Source: Alkalispirillum mobile
Lineage (GTDB): Bacteria; Pseudomonadota; Gammaproteobacteria; Nitrococcales; Halorhodospiraceae
Assembly: GCF_003664325.1 (NCBI RefSeq)
Contig: NZ_RCDA01000001.1
Coordinates: forward strand, 1,428,866 to 1,492,865
Reading direction: 5' to 3'
Length of the DNA: 64,000 bases
Shown here one piece after another: positions 56,433 to 64,000 of this stretch. The stretch's first letter is position 1. Each line of letters starts with the position of its first letter. A program made the position numbers and the translations under genes. The notes under the pieces are model-generated. The model made no database searches. It was not told the origin of the DNA and worked only from the letters and a program-made list of their open reading frames with translations.

Positions 56433-59120
56433 TCAAACCGTCCAGGGGTCGGGCCGCTCCGGGTCCACGCCGTACTTGCGGATGGCCTCTGAGACCTTGG
56501 CCACCGGCACGGCGCCGTCGTCGGCCAGCGCCTTCAGGGCGGCCACCACCACGTGGTAGCGGTCCACCTCGAAGAACTGGCGCAGCTTCTCGCGGGTATC
56601 CGAGCGGCCGTAGCCGTCGGTGCCCAGCACCCGGTAGGTGCGATCCATCCAGGGACGGATCTGGTCGGCAAAGGAGCGCATGTAGTCGGTAGCGGCAATC
56701 GCCGGCCCCTCGCGCCCCTCCAGGCACGCCTGCAGGTAAGGCACCCGGGGCTTCTTCGCCTCGGGGTGCAGGGTGTTGTAACGCTCGGTGGACATGCCGT
56801 CGCGGCGGACCTCGGTGAAGGAGGGCACACTCCAGATATCCGCGTTGACGCCGAAGTCCTGCTCCAGCAGGTCGGCCGCCTCGATCACCTCGCGCAGGAT
56901 GGCGCCGGAGCCCATCAGCTGCACCCGCGGGGCCTTCTTCTTGCCGCTGGGCTTCTTGCCCTCGCGGAAGAGGTACATGCCCTTGACGATGCCCTCTTCC
57001 GCGCCCTTGGGCATCTCCGGCTGCCGGTAGTTCTCGTTCAGCATGGTGATGTAGTAGAAGCAGTTCTCCTGATCCACGTACATCCGCTGGAGCCCGTCAC
57101 GGATGATGACCGCCATCTCGAAGGCAAAGGTGGGATCGTACGCCCGGCAGTTGGGGATGGTGGCCGCCATCAGGTGGCTGTGGCCGTCCTCGTGCTGCAG
57201 GCCCTCGCCGTTCAGCGTGGTACGCCCGGCGGTGCCGCCCATCAGGAAGCCCCGCGCCTGCATGTCGCCGGCGGCCCAGGCCAGGTCGCCGATGCGCTGG
57301 AAGCCGAACATGGAGTAGTAGGCGTAGAAGGGCACCATGTTCACGCCGTGGTTGCTGTAACTGGTGCCCGCGGCGATCCAGGAGGAGAAGGCGCCGGCCT
57401 CGTTGATGCCCTCCTGCAGGATCTGGCCTTTCTTGTCCTCCTTGTAATACATCAGCTGATCCGCATCCTGCGGGGTATAGAGCTGACCCACGGAGGAGTA
57501 GATGCCCAACTGACGGAACAGCCCCTCCATGCCGAAGGTGCGCGCCTCGTCCGGCACGATCGGCACGATGTGCTTCTTCAGGTCCTTGTCGCGGGTGAGG
57601 ATGGTCAGCGCCCGCACGAAGGCCATGGTGGTGGACATCTCGCGGTCGCCGCTGTCCTTCAGCAGCACGTCGAAGGCGGACAACTCCGGCGCCTTCAGCG
57701 GCGGCGCCTCGGTGCGACGGCTGGGCAGGTACCCGCCCAGCGCCTGGCGACGCTCGTGCAGGTACTTCATCTCCGGGCTGTCCTCTTCCGGCTTGTAGAA
57801 GGGCGCCTCGGCGATCTTCTCCTCGGGGATGGGGATGTCGAACCGGTCGCGGAAGGCCTTCAGGGCCGCCTCACCCATCTTCTTCTGCTGGTGGGTGATG
57901 TTCTGCCCCTCGCCGGCCTCGCCCATGCCGTAGCCCTTCACCGTCTTCACCAGGATGACGGTGGGCTGGCCCTTGTGCTTGGTGGCGGCGTCGAAGGCAG
58001 CGTAGACCTTGTGCGGATCATGCCCGCCACGGTTGAGCCGGGCGATCTCCTCGTCCGACATGTGCGCGACCATGTCCTTCAGTTCGGGGTACTTTCCGAA
58101 GAAGTGCTCGCGGGTGTAAGCCCCGCCCTTCGCCTTGAAGTTCTGGTACTCGCCGTCCACGCACTCTTCCATGCGCTTGCGCAGCAGCCCGGTGCGGTCG
58201 CGCTCCAGCAGCGCGTCCCAGCCGGAACCCCAGATGAGCTTGATCACGTTCCAGCCGGAGCCGCGGAACTCGCCCTCCAGCTCCTGGATAATCTTGCCGT
58301 TGCCGCGCACCGGGCCGTCCAGGCGCTGCAGGTTGCAGTTGACCACGAAGACCAGATTGTCCAGCTTTTCGCGTCCGGCCATGCCGATGGCGCCCATGGA
58401 CTCCGGCTCATCCATCTCGCCGTCACCCATGAAGGCCCACACCTTGCGGCCCTCGTTGTCACTGACCTCGCGGTCGTGCATGTACTTCATGAACCGGGCC
58501 TGGTAGATGGCCATGATCGGCCCCAGACCCATGGACACGGTGGGGAACTGCCAGAAATCGGGCATCAGCCAGGGGTGGGGGTAGGAGGTGACCCCGTCAC
58601 CCCCCACGTCCTGGCGGAATTTGTGCAGCTGATCCTCCGTGAGACGCCCCTCCAGGTAGGCGCGGGCGTAGATGCCGGGCGCCGAGTGCCCCTGGATGAA
58701 GACCATGTCCCCGCCATGCTCGTCCGATGGCGCATGCCAGAAGTGGTTGAAGCCGGTCTCGTACAGGGTGGCCGCCGAGGCGTAGGAGGCGATGTGCCCC
58801 CCGATGCCATCGTGCTCCTTGTTGGCCTGAACCACCATGGCCATGGCGTTCCAGCGCATGATCGAGCGCAGGCGCCACTCCAGTTCGTGGTTGCCGGGAG
58901 AGCGGGCTTCAAGCTCGCGGGGGATGGTGTTCTCGTAGCCGGTGGTGGCCTTGAAGGGGGCCACGCCACCGCGGCGGCGGGTCTTCTCAACCAGTTGTTC
59001 CAGCAGGTACTGGGCGCGCTCGGGGCCCTCCTCCTCGATTACTGCCTCAAGCGCCTCGAGCCACTCCCGGGTCTCGAGCGGATCAACATCACCCTCACGG
59101 AAGGGTTCAACTGCAGCCAT
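56433..59120 (-). CDS. aceE: Pyruvate dehydrogenase E1, homodimeric type
   Basis: 895 residues. Thiamine-diphosphate motif GDGEMDEPESMGAIGMAGREKLDN, the GHSAPGIYARAYLEGRL block and EGINEAGAFSSW mark the AceE family. Decarboxylates pyruvate and acetylates the lipoyl arms of AceF. ATG 59120 (MAAVEPF) follows AGGT; 59147 is an in-frame alternative. The promoter lies in the 263 bases up to the DUF502 gene. Confidence 0.96.
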   Translation of the reverse strand: MAAVEPFREGDVDPLETREWLEALEAVIEEEGPERAQYLLEQLVEKTRRRGGVAPFKATTGYENTIPRELEARSPGNHELEWRLRSIMRWNAMAMVVQANKEHDGIGGHIASYASAATLYETGFNHFWHAPSDEHGGDMVFIQGHSAPGIYARAYLEGRLTEDQLHKFRQDVGGDGVTSYPHPWLMPDFWQFPTVSMGLGPIMAIYQARFMKYMHDREVSDNEGRKVWAFMGDGEMDEPESMGAIGMAGREKLDNLVFVVNCNLQRLDGPVRGNGKIIQELEGEFRGSGWNVIKLIWGSGWDALLERDRTGLLRKRMEECVDGEYQNFKAKGGAYTREHFFGKYPELKDMVAHMSDEEIARLNRGGHDPHKVYAAFDAATKHKGQPTVILVKTVKGYGMGEAGEGQNITHQQKKMGEAALKAFRDRFDIPIPEEKIAEAPFYKPEEDSPEMKYLHERRQALGGYLPSRRTEAPPLKAPELSAFDVLLKDSGDREMSTTMAFVRALTILTRDKDLKKHIVPIVPDEARTFGMEGLFRQLGIYSSVGQLYTPQDADQLMYYKEDKKGQILQEGINEAGAFSSWIAAGTSYSNHGVNMVPFYAYYSMFGFQRIGDLAWAAGDMQARGFLMGGTAGRTTLNGEGLQHEDGHSHLMAATIPNCRAYDPTFAFEMAVIIRDGLQRMYVDQENCFYYITMLNENYRQPEMPKGAEEGIVKGMYLFREGKKPSGKKKAPRVQLMGSGAILREVIEAADLLEQDFGVNADIWSVPSFTEVRRDGMSTERYNTLHPEAKKPRVPYLQACLEGREGPAIAATDYMRSFADQIRPWMDRTYRVLGTDGYGRSDTREKLRQFFEVDRYHVVVAALKALADDGAVPVAKVSEAIRKYGVDPERPDPWTV

Positions 59121-59383
59121 GATTTCACCTCTTGGGTCTAGCCACACGCGCGGCTTCCGCGGCCGGGGCCCGCACTTGCGGCGCCCGCATTACCCGGCCT
59201 TTTGGGCCAGGCATCCGCTTCCACCGAGACTGGTGGCGGCTTCTTTTGTGTTTGGGACGGCTACCGGTAGACGGCCGGCTTTTCTGGTTTGTGATACCGG
59301 CGCGGTTTCCGTTGTGCAGCAAGCCCCAGCTTTATGGTCCGCAAACCATGATAGTAACCACTAACGCACGTTGCCACCGCTGG

Positions 59384-60013
59384 TCAATCAGTCTTACCAA
59401 TATGTGACGTGGTCTTCTTCACCGACATCCCGGCGGTCACCGCATACCGCATGGCGTCCTCCACGCTCATGTCGACGGGGTGGACGCAGTCGCGGGGCAG
59501 CATCAGCGTGTACCCGCCGATCTGGTAACTCATTGGGGTGTAAACGGCGATGGTGTCCTCGCCGCCGAGTTCGTCCGGCAGCTGGCTGAAGTCCTGACGG
59601 GTGACAATGCCCAGCAGGCGGAAGGGCACGCCGGGCAGGTCCACCACCACCACCTGCTGCATGTCCTGGGTGGCGTCCCCGGAAAAGAAGCCCATCAGAT
59701 CCTGCACCGCCCCGTAGATGGTCTTGACCACCGGCAGCCGGGTCATCAGGCCCTCGCCCCACTCCCATATCCGTCGGAACACCCAGGCCTGCAGCAGCAC
59801 CCCCAGGGCGAAGACCAGCCCCACCCCGGCCAGCAGCCCGAGCCCGGGCAGGTAGAAGCTCTCCGGCAGCACCCACTGGATGATCCCGCCCAGGATCGAC
59901 TCGGCGGTGCTGCCCAACCACCAGAGCACGTAGACGGTGACCACGGCGGGCAGGATGGCCGCCAGCCCCTTGAAGAAGGTGCCGCCCAGACGGCGGACGG
60001 TGGTATTGATCAT
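59384..60013 (-). CDS. DUF502 family membrane protein
   Basis: 209 residues with two membrane helices near the N terminus ([18 protein letters not shown] and [18 protein letters not shown]), then a soluble region with [15 protein letters not shown] and GFFSGDAT, the usual DUF502 order. Function unknown. Divergent from rsmA. Confidence 0.9.
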   Translation of the reverse strand: MINTTVRRLGGTFFKGLAAILPAVVTVYVLWWLGSTAESILGGIIQWVLPESFYLPGLGLLAGVGLVFALGVLLQAWVFRRIWEWGEGLMTRLPVVKTIYGAVQDLMGFFSGDATQDMQQVVVVDLPGVPFRLLGIVTRQDFSQLPDELGGEDTIAVYTPMSYQIGGYTLMLPRDCVHPVDMSVEDAMRYAVTAGMSVKKTTSHIGKTD

Positions 60014-60089
60014 CCCTTACTCCCTCGCTTGCCTGATAGCCCAGCATCGCCCATTTCCGCGACGGGTGCAGCCCGCTAAACTGCGCGCC

Positions 60090-60898
60090 ATGAACAGCAA
60101 CCACCGCCACCGTCCCCGCAAGCGCTTCGGGCAGAACTTCCTGCACGACCCCACGCTCATCAGCCGCATGGTCAAGGCCATCAACCCCGGCCCCGACGAC
60201 ACCCTGGTGGAGATCGGCCCCGGCGAGGGGGCGCTGACCCTGCCCCTACTGCGCGCCGCCGGGCGGCTGGCCGCCGTGGAGCTGGACCGCGACCTGGTGG
60301 CCCCGCTGCAGTCGCGGGCCCGCGCCGCCGGTGAACTGACCGTACACCAGGCCGACGCCCTGCGCTTCGACTTCCGCCAGCTCGCCCCGGCACCGCCGGC
60401 CCGGCTGCGGGTGGTGGGCAACCTGCCCTACAACATCTCCACCCCACTGATCTTCCACCTGCTGGAGAGCGCCGACGTCATCCAGGACATGCACTTCACC
60501 CTGCAGAAAGAGGTGGTAGACAGGCTGGCCGCACCGCCCGGCAGCAAGATCTACGGCCGGCTATCGGTGATGGTCCAGTACCGGTGCGCGGTCACCAGCC
60601 TGTTCCGGCTGCCCCCGGCGCCTTCCGCCCGCCCCCCAAGGTGGACTCCGCCTTCGTCCGGCTGGTGCCCCACGAAGAGCCCACCGTGGACGTGGGCGAC
60701 GAACAGGCCTTCGCCCGACTGGTCACCCAGGCCTTCTCCCAGCGGCGCAAGACCCTGCGCAACACCCTCAAGGGGCTGCTCACCGAGGCGCAGATCAGCG
60801 CCGCCGGCGTGAGCCCGGCCGAGCGCGCCGAGCAGTTGGCGCTGGCGGACTTCGCAGCGCTCTCCCGCGAGCTATGCTTATCCTCACGAGAGACCTGA
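60090..60898 (+). pseudogene. rsmA: rsmA (ksgA) interrupted by a one-base frameshift
   Basis: The first part reads as 16S rRNA dimethyladenosine transferase: [23 protein letters not shown] and the catalytic NLPYNIS, up to RLPPAP near base 60620. The rest of the enzyme ([19 protein letters not shown] and the C-terminal domain) continues one frame over, to the stop at 60898. One extra C in the run of five C at 60612-60616 would restore one frame of about 269 residues, the normal RsmA length. Either a true frameshift or a sequence error in a homopolymer; both halves keep high similarity to the family, which favours an error or a very recent loss. Confidence 0.85.
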
Positions 60899-61106
60899 CA
60901 GCGCTGCCGAGACCCCGGTTCCTGCGCTGTTTTGGTCCTTTCCAAACAGGCGGATAGCGGTGCGCTCTGGTTGATCACCCCCCGGTGCTCGGTCAGAATG
61001 ATCCCGCTGTCCCCCGGGTCGCACCGCACCTGTTGAAAGCCACCGGCGGAGGCGGGGCCCAAAGCCCCTCCGCGACCCGAATCAAGACCAAATCCAAGGA
61101 GGACGA

Positions 61107-62867
<1,761 letters not shown>

Positions 62868-62910
62868 GCGGCACGGCAAGGCGGGGCCCGGCCCCGCCGT
62901 CAGCCATACC

Positions 62911-62944
62911 AAACCCCGGAGCGGCCCGCCGCCCGGGGTTTTTT
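62911..62944 (+). terminator. Intrinsic terminator after icd
   Basis: Arms AACCCCGG and CCGGGGTT with a 13-base loop, followed by six T (62939-62944). Lies 45 bases past the icd-CBS stop and before ppc, so ppc should have its own promoter. Confidence 0.9.
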
Positions 62945-63025
62945 CATGCCCCCGCGTTACGCGGGTAGCACCGCGTCGGCAAACCTTTGTAAGCTGCGCA
63001 CATCCGAATCACCGAGGAGCAACCA

Positions 63026-64000
63026 ATGAGCAGCCAGGATTCCGATGCCCCCCTGCGCGACGATATCCGCCTGCTGGGCGAGATGCTGGGCGAGACCCTG
63101 AAGGAGCAGGAGGGCACGGCCCTGTTCGACACCGTGGAGCGCATTCGCGCCCTGGCCAAGCAGGCCCGTGCCGGCGAGGCCGAGGCCGCCGAGGCCCTGG
63201 AGCAGGAATTGGGCTCGCTGGACCCGGCGCAGATCATGCCCGTGGCCCGCGCCTTCTCCCAGTTCCTCAACTTGGCCAACATCGCCGAGCAGCACCACCG
63301 GGTGCGCCGCAGCCGAGAATGGGCCCGCACCCCCGAGGTGGACCCGCTGAAGGGCTCGCTGGAGGAGGCCTTCCCCCGCCTGCTGCGGAACGACAGCGAC
63401 CCCGAGGCGCTGCACGAGGCGGCCTGCAACCTCGACATCGAGCTGGTGCTCACCGCCCACCCCACCGAGACCCAGCGCCGCACCCTGCTACAGAAGTACA
63501 ACCGCATCGCCCGGCTGCTGGACAGCCGCGACCGGCTGGACCTGACCCCCGACGAGACCGAGGAGGTCACCTCCGGCCTGCGCCGCGAGATCATCGGCGC
63601 CTGGCAGAGCGACGAGATCCGCCGCCGGCGCCCCACCCCGGTGGACGAGGCGCGCTGGGGCCTGGCAGTGATGGAACAGGTACTGTGGGACGCCATCCCC
63701 CGCTACCTGCGCAACCTCGACCGCAGCCTGCAGGCCCACACCGGCCGGCCGCTGCCGCTGGACGCCGCCCCCATCCGCTTCGGCTCCTGGATGGGCGGCG
63801 ACCGCGACGGCAACCCCAACGTCACCGCCCGGGTGACCCGCGAGGTCTGCCTGATGAACCGCTGGATGGCCGCCCAGCTCTACGAGAAGGAGATCCAGAC
63901 CCTCATCAACACCCTGTCCATGACCCGCTGCGACCAGGCCCTGCGCGAGTTGGTGGGGGATGCCTGGGAGCCCTACCGGGTGCTGCTCAAGCGGCTGCGC
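63026..64000 (+). CDS. ppc: Phosphoenolpyruvate carboxylase, 5-prime part
   Basis: 325 codons in frame to the window edge, about a third of the enzyme. The N-terminal half has VLTAHPTETQRRTLL with the catalytic His, then GSWMGGDRDGNPNVTA. It carboxylates PEP to oxaloacetate to refill the TCA cycle. ATG 63026 has GAGGAG upstream. Cut only by the window end; no sign of damage. Confidence 0.95.
   Translation, partial: MSSQDSDAPLRDDIRLLGEMLGETLKEQEGTALFDTVERIRALAKQARAGEAEAAEALEQELGSLDPAQIMPVARAFSQFLNLANIAEQHHRVRRSREWARTPEVDPLKGSLEEAFPRLLRNDSDPEALHEAACNLDIELVLTAHPTETQRRTLLQKYNRIARLLDSRDRLDLTPDETEEVTSGLRREIIGAWQSDEIRRRRPTPVDEARWGLAVMEQVLWDAIPRYLRNLDRSLQAHTGRPLPLDAAPIRFGSWMGGDRDGNPNVTARVTREVCLMNRWMAAQLYEKEIQTLINTLSMTRCDQALRELVGDAWEPYRVLLKRLR

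Noticed and set aside
56553-59141. An 862-codon open frame on the plus strand opposite aceE
   Set aside because: Antisense shadow caused by high GC third positions; its translation is His/Val/Gln-rich low complexity with no family motifs, while aceE on the other strand is unmistakable.
59389-59399. Possible PdhR/GntR-type box (TGGTAAGACTG on the minus strand) upstream of aceE
   Set aside because: Two of the eight fixed positions of TGGT-N3-ACCA fail, it lies in the 3-prime end of the DUF502 gene, and no pdhR is in the window.
60606-60625. Programmed frameshifting as the explanation for rsmA
   Set aside because: No slippery heptamer with a downstream structure typical of programmed sites is evident, and RsmA is not known to use recoding; a base loss in a C run suffices.
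60584-60898. The 3-prime part of rsmA read as a separate small gene
   Set aside because: It begins mid-domain without a ribosome binding site, and its sequence is the direct continuation of RsmA; a frameshift is the simpler reading.
60927-60949. Inverted repeat CTGTTTTGG / CCAAACAG between rsmA and icd
   Set aside because: Short arms with a bulge and no T run; could be an operator or chance, and nothing ties it to a regulator.

Overview
The window reads as a chromosomal segment of a GC-rich, aerobically respiring gammaproteobacterium of the Ectothiorhodospiraceae type. Four things point there: the conserved cluster lolB-ispE-tRNA-Gln-prs-rplY-pth-ychF, a homodimeric-type pyruvate dehydrogenase, an aa3-type oxidase operon, and a 288-residue bacterial voltage-gated sodium channel. 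That channel looks like NaVAe1 of Alkalilimnicola ehrlichii as I remember it, so a haloalkaliphile of that genus is my best guess. This rests on recall, not on a database search. Almost the whole window is core genome. I see no insertion sequence, prophage, CRISPR array or obvious genomic island.

Layout. 1-280: two consensus promoters pointing out of the left edge, probably driving a stable-RNA operon. 281-7349: a DUF1365 protein, a copper operon (copZ, a CsoR/RcnR-family repressor, copA), a sodium channel with a coupled membrane-anchored partner, an Hsp20 with a heat-shock promoter, and an Fnr-type regulator. 7465-15957: a CnoX/YbbN chaperone, cyclopropane fatty acid synthase, a Gfo/Idh/MocA oxidoreductase, a universal stress protein, the cstA / CC-terminal small protein / ArsA-type ATPase operon, an NYN nuclease-like protein and an Irr-like Fur-family regulator. 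16072-24074: a BCCT transporter, cardiolipin synthase, an FAD dehydrogenase, a beta-propeller protein, MlaA and small exported or unknown proteins. 24076-31893: a complete cytochrome c oxidase locus, with structural genes ctaC, ctaD and ctaE and assembly genes ctaG, surf1, an SCO-like gene, ctaA and ctaB.

32103-47537: bioD, a DUF815 ATPase, pgi, a UDP-glucose dehydrogenase, slyX, a sterol-desaturase-like protein, then ychF-pth-rplY-prs-tRNA-Gln-ispE-lolB-TPR lipoprotein, divergent from hemA-prfA. 47534-52773: cpdA, dksA, a DAHP synthase, a stand-alone divergent ClpX paralogue, and a Trm112-like gene overlapping prmC. 52862-59120: the pyruvate dehydrogenase operon aceE-aceF-lpd. 59384-64000: a DUF502 protein, rsmA (frameshifted in this sequence), an isocitrate dehydrogenase fused to a CBS pair, and the start of ppc, which runs off the right edge.

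The genes fit an organism that moves carbon through pyruvate dehydrogenase, the TCA cycle and PEP carboxylase, respires through an aa3 oxidase, and copes with salt and alkali (BCCT transporter, Na+ channel, cardiolipin and cyclopropane lipids). The points most worth following up are the isocitrate dehydrogenase-CBS fusion, the CstA/CC-star/ArsA operon, the ClpX paralogue with altered pore loops, the Trm112-PrmC gene pair, the protein coupled to the sodium channel, and the rsmA frameshift.
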